Of a DNA stretch of 64,000 nucleotides, positions 33,600-46,532 are shown piece after piece. A model generated the notes under the pieces. It searched no databases, was not told the DNA's origin, and was given only the letters and a program-made list of their open reading frames with translations. Positions within the stretch are counted from its first letter, which is position 1. Each line of letters opens with the position of its first letter. The stretch is from Schistocephalus solidus (taxonomy: Eukaryota; Platyhelminthes; Cestoda; Diphyllobothriidea; Diphyllobothriidae). The DNA lies in NCBI GenBank assembly GCA_017591395.1, contig WEDG01001007.1, forward strand, positions 372,001-436,000, in the 5' to 3' direction. The position numbers and the translations under genes were made by a program.

Positions 33600-33790
33600 C
33601 CAATAAGAAGGCTGTACATTTTCATTTCATCACTGTACTCTCGCCAAGCAATCTAGAGATAGGTGACCTCATAGGGGCTCCCTTTAGTTGTTAGTTGTAC
33701 TCCTGAGCTAGCGAAAAGTCGGTTTCTAGACACAGATCTCAGAGTTCAGGCAAATCAACTACAGGAGCATTTGTGTCCTAGAACTGGAGT
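33600..33790 (-). mobile_element. Penelope-like reverse transcriptase scrap
   Basis: The minus strand reads NRLFASSGVQLTTKGAPMRS followed by PISRLLGES. In Penelope RTs the equivalent is a GAPMGSP block before the catalytic region. The related element at 63.3-63.4 kb shows NQLFRIRPMLSTN in the same place. Only this short piece is present. Confidence 0.55.
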
Positions 33791-34284
33791 TATTTTATGC
33801 ATTGTCTGGTCACACCTAAGGAACGACATTGAAAGATACAGTTGTCTCATCCGCTGCATATGCGATTTCCCGTTATTTGAAATGTGGATGAAATACTCAA
33901 TTAAAGTTTTCACCACGTGAATGGAGTTAATGAAATAATAAGGTAAGCATTTTGTAGTTGCGTGCACCAACGATACTTTTATGGTCGCGTCGAGATTCAG
34001 TTTTTGAACTTGAGGGAGCCCGTAATTTTCCCCTCCCCCAGTTAAGCGCAGGTTACGAATTCATGTACTGTTCCCGCACCACTGCCTAATATATTTTTTC
34101 TATCCTGCCTCTAGTGTGCTCAGCCAACTGGAAACCCAACTCGCCCACAATGAAAACCTGACGTTAAGGGTTCCAGAGAGTATTTCGAGAAGGTCAACTA
34201 GTGTCAACAGTGACAGTAAACCCCAATCCTCAGAGTCCAGCATTGTCCTTAATTGTTTCAGCTGCTGAAAATTAGCTCATTCTG

Positions 34285-34312
34285 GTACTGCTGCTGCTGC
34301 TGCTGCTGCTGT
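34285..34312. repeat. (CTG)n tract
   Basis: About nine CTG/TGC triplets, seen directly. Not in a recognised gene. Confidence 0.95.
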
Positions 34313-34429
34313 TAAAAACGTCTTTGCGTGTTACTCCATTTTTGCCTAGATTTGAATACACGCGCTTTTCATTTAAAGAGACGTATTTTTGCTAAGTGCT
34401 CTTCCTCGTTATCTGCCGGTTCGACCGAC

Positions 34430-34690
34430 TCTGATGATGTCCACCGTGTACCTTATAGCACGGTGGGCGCAAAGACGGTGACCTGCGCGTGTATTCGCAG
34501 TATTCGTGTATTCGCTCTGCCTCCACCGAACCCTCTCTTCATCCCCCCCCCCATTTGGGCCCGGAGTTAAAAAGACCGGAGGCGGGATCGCTTGCAAATT
34601 ACTGACAGACCTAAAAGTCCTGTCTTCACGTCCCACGCGCGCTGGTCCACGCGCAATGGACCAGGTTTTCAGAACAAGAAAGAGGGGGCG
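34430..34690 (+). mobile_element. S1 repeat copy
   Basis: It carries 'gatgtccaccgtgtacc', 'agcacggtggg', 'gacggtgacctgcgcgtg', 'gggcccggagttaaaaagac' and 'cggaggcgggatcg'. Open frames across it on both strands (101 and 165 codons) reflect GC richness. Confidence 0.65.
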
Positions 34691-34699
34691 GCTCGGATC

Positions 34700-35980
34700 T
34701 AAAGTAACTCCGTCTCGGGAGGAGGATCGAGTGATACCGTCATTTGACAGTCTTCCAAGCCACGGGTTCTGGTGCACCGCCACAGGTTCAAGGGCTTCAG
34801 ATGTATTATAGTTGTGCCGTGGGAGAGGGGTTGGAGTCCACAGAGCCGACAACGCACTCTCGTCCCTCTCCCATGTACCAGTCGATCGTCCGAACAGGTC
34901 TACCAACTTATGCTAAGATCGCTGCTTACGGTGTCTCTAAGGGGCCTTATATCCGAGATATTATTCGAACATCTCTTAAGGAGATGACAGCATTGTATTT
35001 CAGAAACTGTGACGGTGACTATAGTTGAACCGTCGCGTGCAACGAGTCTCACCGCTGTCCCGCCAATTGGGCACGGCCATGGCTTACGCGCGGATTCTTT
35101 GCAGTTGAGCAGGTTTTCGCTAAATCTTCTTCATTGTCTCTTCCACCGCATTCCGGTGCCAGAATAACCTCAAAATGACCGTGGCTGAGCGTGGCTGCGG
35201 TCACTGACAAAACCAGACAGCCCATATTCGCGTACTACACACAAACTGACCGCTGATTCCATACATTCTTGATAACCATCTTCGAAAGAAGCTAGTGCAG
35301 CCCGATTAAGCCCCTAGCGTGGTAGTTCACCGACCCATGACTGTTAGCCCTATCTAATATTTTCTACGTGCAGTTAGTTGCTTTTCAAGTGATTGCTGGC
35401 TCGGCGATGGAGTAATTTTATCCTCCCCTCTAGTATGCATCAGTGACCTGGCAGAGCCTGTTGACTGGGGGTGCAGTTGGGTGGGGCGTTTGTTTTGACC
35501 TGGAGTCGCCCCTAAACGCATGCTTCGCACGCTATCAGACCTTGGTATAAAGACCTCGCTAAGAAGAGGTCGTTGAAGTCGGACCCTAGTTCTAAGGTAG
35601 GATCCAGCTAGCACGTTAGCGGGCAGTCTTTTATGCCACGACTTTGAGCACGTCGCTATGACTTAACGCTCATTTGATTTGATAAATGGTGGTGCTTTGC
35701 CGTGAGGAAGGATTTTTTAGAATCTTTCTTTCTGTGTTCTCTCTCGCCTGTTTACCAGTTTTCTGTCCGAGTCTGTCGACCAACTGGTGATGAGGTTGGC
35801 TGAAGTTGCTGACGTGTTTGGAAGCTTCTTTCTGCCGCGTGCAATCACGGGCAATTACAGTTAGTAACCAGTCTCGTGAAGTCTGTTTTCGATTAGGAAG
35901 GCTTAATTTTATTTTTATCATTATTATATTGGCTTTCTGTACTCTTATGAATTTAACCATATATTATATATAATAAATAA
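34700..35980. other. No gene recognised
   Basis: Moderately GC-rich sequence with several short open frames, none with a motif or splice context. It may be more repeat sequence seen once in this window. Confidence 0.35.
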
Positions 35981-36755
35981 ATTGTTTATTTAAGGCCCAG
36001 AGGGCCCCATCATTACAAACTTAGTACCTTGGTTTAAATCAATACAAAGTGGATAATTGCTGCACTATGTGAGCATCCATATGAACAGCAGAAATGAGTA
36101 GTATGGTAAACATATCCTATTCAAAAAGATTTTCCATTTTTAAAACAAAAGTCAACAGTCATTGGCATATACGGTGAACTCGAAACGAAGCAGTACAAAA
36201 AACTCCTAGGGTTAAATCGGAGGCGGAGTCCGGCGAGCCGCCAATTTAAAAAAGAAATAGGAGAAAAAAACTGCTTCACTGAAAAATTAATAGATAAATG
36301 CAATGGGATAGTATTGTGATGTTGCTGACTGCGTATGAGGGTTCGGGACGCTCCTTGTCGGGTGAGAGGTAATATAGCAGTCAGAGCTACTGTTTATAAA
36401 ACACCAGTGGAGGTGAGAGAGGACGAACTCATCGTAGACAACATGGTCGAAACGAAGAGGGGACAGTAGAGGTCACGAGATCATCATTGAGATGCGACCT
36501 TGCTGACTGTATAGTCAATCACCAAAGAGGCGAAACCATCAGAACCCACCTCGATCATCAACAGATCCTGGAGACTATCGTCAGGGTTGCAAATTCGAAG
36601 GAAAGTATCAAGGTTTTTAAGAGTTGGCAATGCTAGTTTAAAAGGAGGGGAAGAAAAAGTGAATGCAAGGATTGACTCTGCAGAGGATGATGGAAATATA
36701 ATTAGAGACCCATATAATATCAAAGGAGCTGCCTTAAATACCAGGAGGACCCTTT

Positions 36756-39600
36756 TCAAAAATCCAAAAGTTGCGAGTTTGGGAAGGAAACAGACATTAA
36801 GGACTTTATATCTTCCGAAGTTAAATGTTTGCGTAATTTGGTTTTGAAAATAGCTAATGTAGCCGACAACCTAATTTGCATTGGTAGATTATTCCATATG
36901 AAAGCATATTTGGAGGCAAAAAACTGAGACCGGTTGGTTGTGGAGCTAATCAGAGGTGAAATAATCATGAAGGAATTACGAGTGACATAAGGTTTATCTA
37001 CCGGAGTGAGAGCGTTAATTCGTGGGATATTTGGGCTAGAATTAACGCGAAACAGGAAGCAGAGACCGGCTTCGAGTCTTCTAACCCACAGAAATTTAAT
37101 GTTTGCTAACTGGCATCTATCCGTATAAGAGAAAACTGGATACAGGAAGAGAAAATAGTTTTCGAGTAAAAACCCTCTGAACTTTTTCAATCTTACTGCG
37201 GTCAGAGGCGCTCATCAGCCCAAATAGGGGACAGCAGTATTCGAGGATAGGAAGAACAAATATGCTGTATAGGTTTAACTTTATTTCCGGAAGGAAGAAA
37301 TTATGTGATATAAAACCACATATCTGTCCAGCCTTTGCAGAAATTCGATCTGCATGAGGCGATAATGCTAGCTTATTCGTGTAACTTAGACCTAAGTCTT
37401 TTATGGTTGATCGTTCTAAAAGTGTACTATTTTGAAATACTAGGGGTCCAGGAAGCTTGGCAGGGCCAAAACACATGAAACTGCCTTTGGATGGAGAAAA
37501 TTCCATCTGCCAGATACAGCTCCAACGTGAGAGCATAAGTAGATCAGTGTTGATTTTGTCAACGCAACTATTAGCAGTGTCTTTGGAAAATGAATAAATG
37601 CACTTGAGATCGTCAGCGTAAACGAAATTTTGTGAATTTGTGAGTAAAGTTAAAATGTTTTAATGTACAGAATGAAGAGAAGGGACCTAGACAAGTGCCT
37701 TGAAAAACGCCACTCGTGATCGGTTGAGGCGTCGAATAGCTATTACCTACTAGGACCTGGCTGCGGTTAGACAAGTAGGAACCAATGAAGTCAAGGAGAG
37801 GAGGCCGGATGCCGAGGGCTTCCTGTTTCACTAGAAGACGTCTGTGCGGTACCTTGTCAAAGGCTCTGCTCAGGTCAAAGTAGATCACAACCACTGACTG
37901 TTGCTCGTAACGAAGGGAAGTGACGAGGTTAAGAAAAGCTAAGTGACACACTTCGCATGATCTCCCAGGTAGAAAACCATATTGTGATTTGCTTAAAAGC
38001 TTATTTTCTTGGCAAAAGTTAAGAATTTGATTAAAAATAATTTTTTCAAGAAGTTTTGTGAGAGCCGGGGTTTTGTGAACGCCTCGATAATTATTTACGT
38101 CCGATCGAGATCCCGACTTGAAGACAGGAAGAATAATAGATGTCTTCCATGAGTCAGGAAAGAATCCGTTTAAAAGATAAACTGAGAATACATGGCTAAG
38201 CAATCGGGAAAAGCTCGGCACTCTCTTAATAACTGAGTTTGGAATACCGTCTGTTCCCGAAGAGTGCGAGTTTTTCAGACGAATTATTTGCTTACGAATT
38301 AGTTCTAAGGAGACATCAATAGTGCTGATAACATTCAATGAGGATGCCTGAAATGTCGGAACCGGTTCAGATTCCAGCCTTGTCAGAGCCTTCCAGAACG
38401 AAGTTCTTGTCTTCATTTAGTAATGGAGGAATTTCATAACCTCGTTTAGAAGAGGATCGACGGCGGAACAGTTGAGCAACAGATTTTGCAGAGTTTGGCT
38501 CACTGAGTGCGCAAGATTCCCTCTGTCGGTCACGTGCAAGACAAAACTTAGAGGCTAATTCAAAAATCTCTGTGATCCTTAGATGTACAGATAACGAACT
38601 AGTATATTGATCTTTCAACTGCTTTTTCAATTTCTTTAGTCGTGGCAAAAGAAAGTGACGAACGGTTGATTCCGAGACGTAGGGCTTGACTATTTTGGTT
38701 GGCACAAGCTTCAGGATGTTATTTGAAACGACTGACACGAAGTCACAAAGACTTGCTGCGTCGTTCATGGAGGAGAGATTCTGCCAGTCCAATGAGTCAA
38801 AAAAGTTACTAATTAAGCTCATATTTGCGAGGTCAAAAGCATGATAGGTACAAACGGCACTAACCTTTTTAGATGAAACAATCGGAAGGCAACAGTGAAT
38901 TAGTGTATGGTCACTTTGGAAGAGGCCCTGCTTAAAATCAACGAAGAGGGGAGCAATTTCGTTTGGGAAAATCAGGTCTAAAGTATGCTTTTCTCTCGTT
39001 GAAGAACAGACAAGCTGGGACCAATTAGAAAAATTAATCGTATCGAGGAAAGGCTGAAATCTGGGTGGACAAACGTTTGAAATCCAGTCAATTTCAGGAA
39101 AATTAAAGTCCCCAGCGAAAATTTTAATGTTAAAATTAGACTTCGAAATCAATTTAAAAATTTAACAAAGTTTCAAATCATCATCGGATGATGAATTAGG
39201 CGGGTTGTAAATACATCCTAGAATCGCCTTTTGCCTGGACGCTAGGATAATGGATGCGAAGCAGTATTTACCAGAGAATGACGTAACATCTAGATAAAAA
39301 GGGAAGTGCTTAAATGAAGATTTAATATAGAGAAGACAACCACCACCACGCTTACTAATGCGGTCTTGACGGTAGAGATCCTACTGATCTATGACAAGCA
39401 AAGAGTCGGAAATTAAGGGATGGGTCCAAGATTCAGTTACACATAAAACATCGGGCATTAGCTCGAAAGCATTGGCTCTCAGTTGCGCCATCTTATTTAA
39501 AACAGATCTAGCATTAAGTAATATGACATCTAGCGTAGTTCGAGTATCCAAACTAGGGTTATCGTTACTTATAAAAAAGGAAGATTTGGTGGTGGGGAAG
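36756..39600 (-). pseudogene. ORF2 (endonuclease-reverse transcriptase) of element 1
   Basis: Apurinic-type endonuclease blocks: NARSVLNKMAQL, VTESWTHP, ISKRGGGCLLYI, GDFNFPEIDW and SDHTLIHC. RT blocks: SIILPVFKSGSRSDVNNYRG, LLEKIIFNQIL, SKSQYGFLPGRSC, VVVIYFDLSRAFDKVPHR and GVFQGTCLGPF. After a 1-nt frameshift near 37,680 come NFVYADDLK (the catalytic YADD is intact) and RSKIEKVQRVFTRKLF, then the C-terminal block YAFIWNNLPMQIR. Stops occur near 39,382 and 39,165. The protein would nick and reverse-transcribe at the target; this copy cannot make it whole. Confidence 0.85.
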
Positions 39601-40988
39601 TAAACTGTAGAGAGAGAGGTGCTGGCGGAAAATAAAATGGCTGCTGTCTACAATTAGCTAAGCTGTTACTGCTAACTAAATTAGGATTATTGTAGAGAAA
39701 CATATTTGGTTGGTTTCCATTGAGAGGAAGGCTATTTTCAGCGTTAGCGAAAATAGGAGGCCTTAAAATAGGATTTTGAGGAATATTGGAATAATATGGG
39801 GAGAGAATAAGATTTGAAAACGGAACAAATGGTTTTGGAAAACTGGTACCGTAAGGGGTAGGGTTAAATAATGGGGCAGCCTGAGAAATTGATTGGTTGG
39901 GATAATTGCTAAGGAAATTTTGGGTATGTACGGTAGCTGCTGGAGGGTTAGGAGGTTTCCCAACTTTAATAACATTTTTCTTTTTGGAACTTAAATTTGG
40001 AGCATACTTTGACTTGCCCAGGTTTTTGATAAGTTTATTAGATTGGACAGCTGAGACCGGAGTGGATAGCGTGGAATGGGAACGAGGTGGACTTGACCCA
40101 GTTTTGTTGACTAAGTCAACAGTAGGAATACCAGGAAAACTACGTTGAAACGGAGAAGCAGTCGGTCTTGGCACTTTAGACGGAGTTTCTGACATTAAAG
40201 GTGGGCTTACGACATGGCTGATAGCTACTGCGTTGGAAATTCCTATTCGCGAGGAAGAAGGCGTAAGTGGATTCGTTGAAAGAGGAGCAGGAGTTGAAGT
40301 TAAGGTTTTTGAACCGGGCACTATAGGAGATTGCTGTATCGTCTCGTTATGGTTTGCAAAGCCATGACCAGACATGTGGATAATGGATTGAGAGGCCGAA
40401 GACCTATGTAAGAGGGGAGAAACATTTTTTTCGCTCCATCGGTGTAAGATCCCGACAAAGGAAACATTTTGCATCTTCTAGATAACGATAAATGCGACCT
40501 CGTTGTGCAAAAATGGCATCCACCTCGATTGGTGAAAAAAGGGTGACTAATATAGGTGGATTTTTGCTACGTGAGGAGAGGCGTTTGGCTTCCGCTATTT
40601 TGTAGTTGAAACCGCACGAGTACAGGAAGTTTACGGCAACGTCAATGGGTCGTCTGTCCCGTGAAACATTTTATAAAAGAAAATTATAATTTCGTTTCTG
40701 TCGGTCTGATGTTTCAGTGGCAACCAAATGGACGAGAGAATCCAGACGCTGACATTCCTGAGAGGGAAGAGCAGAGATGTCACCGTCAAATAAGTTTCCC
40801 AGTATAGAGAGAACTGATCCAAACTTTAACATAAAATCATTACAGTTTTGTAAAGCAGAGAGATCAAGCTGCTTAGCTTTAACAATTGGTTGCATATGCA
40901 TATCACTGCTGTGACTATATGATGCAACCAAGCAACGCTTCGGTGCAATGGCTGAGAGCATGCGACGAGCCGAGATTTTCGTTCTCAT
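39569..40988 (-). pseudogene. ORF1 of element 1
   Basis: Two frames (40,988-40,671 and 40,474-39,569) are separated by frameshifts. The first starts MRTKISARRMLSAIAPKRCL. The intervening sequence, in another frame, reads VNFLYSCGFNYKIAEAKRL and ILVTLFSPIEVDAIF, like an RNA-binding fold in CR1 ORF1 proteins (inference). The second, 301 residues, is proline/serine/asparagine rich (SPPPNLPFL end) and low in motifs. A nucleic-acid-binding chaperone role is usual for such proteins. Confidence 0.5.
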
Positions 40989-41349
40989 TTTTGTTAGGAG
41001 GCTTTAATTTGGTCAAACTTTTTTTTTCCAAAATGTTTACTAAGGACCTTTATACGTGCTTGAGAGACTTCTTAGTATAACACATCCACCTGACTAATAA
41101 CGAGGCTATATCGGTTGAAAGCGTTGACTATAAAGGTTAACGCCTGTAAAAGTGGACGAGCACCACAGGTATAAGCAGTTGATAGTGTTAAAATTGCAAA
41201 GTTTTTATCAAAAAATCAGATAGTAATTAAAGCTTTAGATAAGGAAATTCTGAAAAAATTAGAACTTTAACTTAGCTTTCAAAAACGAGCTGCGCGCCTT
41301 GACCTTGAACTGCTGAATACTTTAAATTCCTTTGTGCCATTGTAATTGT

Positions 41350-41850
41350 GTTTAGGTTTTTCAGTCTACAAGCTGTATGCTTTGCGTGTAAGGAAAAGCA
41401 TACATTCCTCCATGCCATTTAAAAGATACCATATAGATATCACAAAATTTTGCTATGCATGTGGACTAAGTTGTGTATATCACGAGTGCCCTCTGAACGG
41501 GCCACGTAGTAGATGCGTTGGACTAACACGGGGGCCACATAACGGCACGGCAGGCGTTATTCGGGTTGCGCTCCCATAACAAATGCCGAACATGGATAAG
41601 TGGTGGCACGCCTAGGGGTGGCTAGGGCTTAGGGGACCCAGCCGCGCCAGCCACCTGCGTCCTCTCCCGCCTCCGGTCTTCTTGACTCTGTCTTGACACC
41701 GGGCTCAAGTGGGGGAGGAGGAGAGAGTGCGGTAGATGCTGCGCAAGTCTACTATCACTTTAAACTAAATCACGCGCAAGTCACCGTCCCTGCTCCACTT
41801 TCCCATGGAGCATACGGTGGACCTCGTCGAAATCGACGGTCGAACTGTCG
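41350..41850 (-). mobile_element. S1 repeat, longest copy
   Basis: The reverse complement begins 'gtccaccgtatgctccatgg', then 'gacggtgacttgcgcgtg', 'gagcccggtgtcaagacag', 'agtcaagaagaccggaggcg', 'gcgtgccaccactta' and 'gcgcaacccgaataacgcc', ending about 41,500. It shares block order with the plus-strand copies at 31.86, 33.24 and 34.43 kb. This copy shows the most complete body. Confidence 0.7.
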
Positions 41851-42576
41851 GATATAGGAGTAATGATATTGGTGGAAAGTGTAATACCAGTAGAATTTCG
41901 ATGTGCTTAATAATGGTCTGCAATCAGTTGACTAGATATTCCTCGCGTTTTGTGTGACCGTTCCATCATTTATAACTTAACCTTGACATATGGAGACCAC
42001 GTGCCAACAGGTTGTCTACTTTAGGCCTGAGAATTTTATTTTTTTCACTACTTGTAGTAGAAACAGCAGTAGATTAGGTAAGATTTTAAATCGTATTGAC
42101 AGCACAGATATCAATTTTCAGACTGAAAACGGGTTTCACCGTTTAATGCAGCTGCATGACAAAGTTTTTAAGGGCCTGGAACATCAGCGGATCACAGAGT
42201 AGCAATTGAAAAACTGAATTATCTGTCATTAAGGACACAGGGAATGCTGGAAGATCCACCGCTGAGAGAACCAGTCGCAGCAATGTCATGCAGCACCAAA
42301 ATATCTGTGAAGCGCAATTCTCGAGTTTTGACTAGAATGAGTGCTAACAATAAGGCCTATCATGCTACTTTATTATGTAGTACATTAGCAAGATTGCAGA
42401 CTCAAAAATATTGTTGTTAAAGCTCAAATGAGTAATTGATATCGGATAAAATATTCATTTAAATATTTTCAGTGCCAAAATAAATGACAAAACAGCAAAT
42501 TGTAGAAGGATTATGCCATTAGTACGAATCGCAGTGTATGAAGTTGCAACGTAAATCTGCAGTCTCCGAAGCATGT

Positions 42577-45500
42577 AGTTCAGTTCAGTTCAGTTTATTA
42601 AGGGGAAGATAGACAAGTGCTTTTGAGCTCCCTTTTGTATAGAATATGGCTTAAAAAGGCTCTGATACATCATGAAAATGCAAAACGTTGGTTTAAATAA
42701 TAGCCTGCAGAAAATAAGCAGTTGTTGGCTAATCGAAGAGAGTATACATAAATGTGTAATTGCATATTACGAGTAGCATGATGACGTGCTATTATTTTTG
42801 ACAAGATTGTCGTGAGTGAGGCATATGCGATGAGTTTGAGATAATAATATTGCTATAAAAATGGTACTGTAATAAAGGAAGCAGTTTTGTAATAATAAGA
42901 GTGTGATTCAACTGGGACGTTTCTAAGAAGATCTGGGGATATTATAGTGGAAACTGCTATACTGGTTAAAGTTTTTCCTACAAAGCTCAACGGAAGTAGC
43001 CATAACAACATCCAGAGGCAAAGCATTCCAAGCGGCGACCGCTGTCTTGGAGAAGAAGAACCGATGCCCTCTCAAGTTCGTGGTTTAGGTCTCCAGGTAC
43101 AAGGCAGCAGCCATGACCGCACATGATACGGAATGTTTGTATCAGGTCACCTCGTAGCTGCCTGTAACTCAAGGGAAATAGATCAAGGTTAGCTAATCGG
43201 GTTTCATAGGGTTATGAGCCCTGTCCAGTCACAAGTTCGGTTGCATGCCTGAATCTTTTGAGGATATTGAAGTCCTTCGGTGTCCGGGGACTCCAAGCTT
43301 GGATAGCAAACTCAAATTACGGCTGCACAAAAGTTTGAACGACTTTGGCAAAGCAGTCTTCATTTAAGGCAGGCAAAGCCCGCTTGAAAGGTACGGAGCT
43401 GACATCGCAGACTTGGCTACCTTCGAACAATGCAGAAAGGGTTTAATTGAGCTTGAGAACCACACTCCCAAGTCTTCTGCTCGTCAACTTCTTGAAATGG
43501 TATACCATTCAGGCAGTAATCCATGTGGTTCGGAGTTCTTGTGCCAAAAGCCAGTCCTTTTACCATTACTGAAGTCAGTTTAGTTTTTCCTTTAGAAAGA
43601 GAGTGAGAGAAAGAGAGCTATGCTTTATTTAAAAAGTAAAATTCCAAAACTTTCAGCAAAAATGACCTCCATTCACCGTAAATAATTCTGGAAACACAAG
43701 CCACACAAAACCGGAATATCACAAACAAATGGACGAAGAATGCACATATTAACCTCATGAAGAATCAAATCTGAATGCACCTCAAAATATCGACCAAATT
43801 GGACTTCTTTCAAAAACGGTGCCAGTGTCATACGCCGATTACCGCATTTCTGTTGTTCAAAAAAACAAATAAGGTTAAGACTCGGTATTAAATGGGTAAA
43901 ATAGGCTAACCGACATAGATATAAGAGGATACACATGCAAATGGAGAGCGGAAAAGATAGCGGATTAATTTTACAAAGCCTGTCAGATGGTCAACCACCA
44001 GGCTATCATCCTGCAGATGCTTAACGTCAGCTGCATTTCTGATGACCCTCCATAGATTAATATCATCCGCAAACATGGCGGAATCACAATCCAGAACATT
44101 GATGCAGTCTTTGACGTACAAAATGAACAGAGTAGGGCCAAGAACGAAGCCCTGGGGAACACCACTTTCAACCGCAACCTCCACCGACTGCTAGTTACCG
44201 ACATGGATGGTTTGAGAGCGGCCTTAAAGCTTTTGATCCATCTGAGGAGATTACCCCTGATGCCTGTTAGGTTGAGTTTGTGTAGGAGTCACGGGTGTAG
44301 GACACTATTAAATGCCATCTTAAAGTCAATGAAGACAACATGTAGCGCATGTCCTTTATCAGCTGCTCGTGTTTAATGCTTCAAACAATAGAGCAAGTTT
44401 GTAACGCAAGACCTGTCACTTCGGAATCCATGCTGCGCATCGGATAATAATTTATGCTGCTCTAAGAAAAGCATTAGCTTTCACTTTATTATTTTTCCAT
44501 GAATTCGCAGCAGCTCTAGGTGAGGCTAATTAGTCTGTAATTATTTACTGAGGCCTTGTTGCCATATTTATATAGTGGTGTGATTCGTGCATATTTGCAA
44601 TTAGCGGATAACGTGCCGGCTTCGAACGAGGTTTGGAAAAGCATGGACAACGGTTTGGCCCGTTCCGCAGCGAGTTCCTTTAGTAACTTGTGCGGTTTAT
44701 CATCTTGACCCAGTGATTTAGACTCATTCAGAGCCTCAGCTCTTTAATGAACATTTGCTTCATCGAAAGATACAGCCTTTATTGCTGACCCTCATCTGAG
44801 TCGTAGTCGGGCGGATTAAATGCACTTTCACTCGTAAAGATAGATTAACAAAATTCTGAAAGGTGCTCCGCTTTTGCTCCATCCTTACTAATCTCTAGGT
44901 TAACGCTAGTCTTTAGTAAGGGAACTGGGTCCCTGTTACGCGTGCTCTTTCTTATGTAATTGAAGAATAACTTCGGATTTTCCGCTGCCCAGTTCAACAG
45001 GTCTCTTTCGAAATCTTGTCCTGTCCTGAGGATAAGTTATTTAACTTGTACCTTGTACTTTTATGCGTTTATAGACGCAGGATTCGTGTAAGCGAGTGAT
45101 TTTGTCCACAACCTCTGCTATTTAGTCTACTTCTTTTTTCAACGTTTGAGTCAGTCACTGGGGGCTTTTATCCAGTCTCTTATGTGAAATCGGGCAGTGA
45201 TTGCTGAGGAGAATATGGAATAACTCACTTAACCATTCCCAATCTTCGGTCACATTACTGGTAAAAGCTGATTCCCAGTTGACGCGTCTTCATTTGATCA
45301 AAGTCAACACGCCGAATATTTCTTTTAAATCTGGTAAGCTGTTCAGGCACCAAAAACATTGAGTAGTCCCAGTGAAGTATGACGTGGTCACTCCGACCTA
45401 GGGGAGGTAGACATTGCACCTCATCAATAATATCTAGCGATTTCGTAAACAATAGGCCCAAACAGTTTGACTGCTGTCCCTCCCGCACCCTCGTTGGAAA

Positions 45501-46532
45501 AAAGACGTACTGAGTGAGGAATGAACTCCGTGTCTTGTCCAATAAACGTCGGTCAAAAGCTAGTTCTGATACGCGTGCATATACTGAACTCCAGTCAATG
45601 TGCGGTGCATTGAAGTCGCCCATTATTAAGATGTCAGCTCGAAAGGCAAATCTTTCTAGCTCTTCTAACGGAGGAGCATCAGCCTCGAAGTCACTTCTTT
45701 GTGGTCAGTAGACGGTCAGGACTTCAAGGCTGTGTGATCTTGGCACCTTTATAGTGAGCCAAATATCTACGAAGCTGCATGCAAACTGTTCTGTTTTTTC
45801 TTACACTAGGAGTATATGTTTTACGTAGGTAACAAAGCCTACTCCCTTGATGCCCTTCACGGTCTCTTCTGAAAAGCTGGTACGCAGGTATAGTTAACTC
45901 ACGGTCGTCCACGGGTTAAGAAAACCAGGTTTCTGTCAAGGAAATGACCTCTGGTGAGAGATTACAGACATGGATCTGCATCTCTTCAAACTTTGAGTGC
46001 ATGCCTTGCGCATTGGTGTACATGAATTTTAACTTCCGGTTTAAGGGACACGCGGTTACATTGCGCCTCGAGCCTTCAATTAATGCCTCGGCTGCGAGGT
46101 CATCCGAACTGGATCTGGTCAATGGAAGAATGGTGGACGCTGCCGAACTTGGTTGTTGTAGATAATCAAATTCCGCTCCCACACGCTGAACCGCTTTCTC
46201 AGTTCTAAAAATAGTAAACGTCGTTTCGGTCTTTTTGCTGGTGAGAAGTCCCGTTGAAAAATAAACCGGGGTTGAAGCCCTTTATTCCAAACCGAATGGA
46301 AAAAATTAGCCAAGACTTCACGCTACTGATCAACACGACTTTGAGATGTTGAGAGCGTATTGATTCCGGTAATTTGCTGTCGCTTTTCCAAGGCGGAAGT
46401 CTTTGATCACTTCTACTGCCTCAGAGGGTTCCAAATAATATAAGGTAAGAAAGTAGCATCAAAGTATTAAAAACGAATACAGCAGGTGTAAGTAGTCCAT
46501 AGTTTCAAGAGTCCAGTTCACTGGGTTACTTT
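42577..46532 (-). mobile_element. CR1-like element 2, inserted in the second palindrome arm
   Basis: The 3' end on the minus strand is a (CTGAA)n tail at 42,577-42,596. Flanks 'tctccgaagcatg' (42,564) and 'tctgcggcacattg' (46,533) are a diverged target duplication. The empty site in the other arm reads 'tctccggcacatgg' (reverse of 56,124-56,137). The 5' end (46,420-46,530) recurs alone at 60,235-60,335. Interior frames are heavily broken. Confidence 0.8.
42987..46400 (-). pseudogene. ORF1 end and ORF2 of element 2
   Basis: ORF1 end: GLQPRFIFQRDFSPAKRPK and RNLIIYNNQV. Endonuclease: FMYTNAQGMHSKFEEM, ISLTETWFS, MGDFNAPHIDWSSV and GRSDHVILHWD. RT: VESGVPQGFVLGPTLFILYV and MFADDINLWRVI (catalytic FADD). 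C-terminus: [18 protein letters not shown]. Many stops and frameshifts are present. Bases about 43,598-43,980 do not align with the sister copies at 50-54 kb, so a further small insertion (GA-rich at one end) is likely there. Confidence 0.8.

Larger units (their letters stand above)
35985..41060 (-). mobile_element. CR1-like non-LTR retrotransposon, near full length, inactive (element 1)
   Basis: Minus-strand order is ORF1 region, endonuclease, reverse transcriptase, 3' untranslated region. The 3' end is an A/T-rich short repeat near 35,965-36,000 ('ataaataaattgtttattta'). No long terminal repeats are seen. The 5' end is not precisely defined (about 41.0-41.1 kb). Both ORFs are broken. The clade call (CR1-like) rests on GDFNFPEIDW, the RT blocks and the short-repeat tail. 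Confidence 0.8.

Noticed and set aside
34409..34906. 165-codon open frame (minus) and a 101-codon frame (plus) over the same bases
   Set aside because: Both strands are open because the S1 copy is GC-rich; no homologue or splice context.
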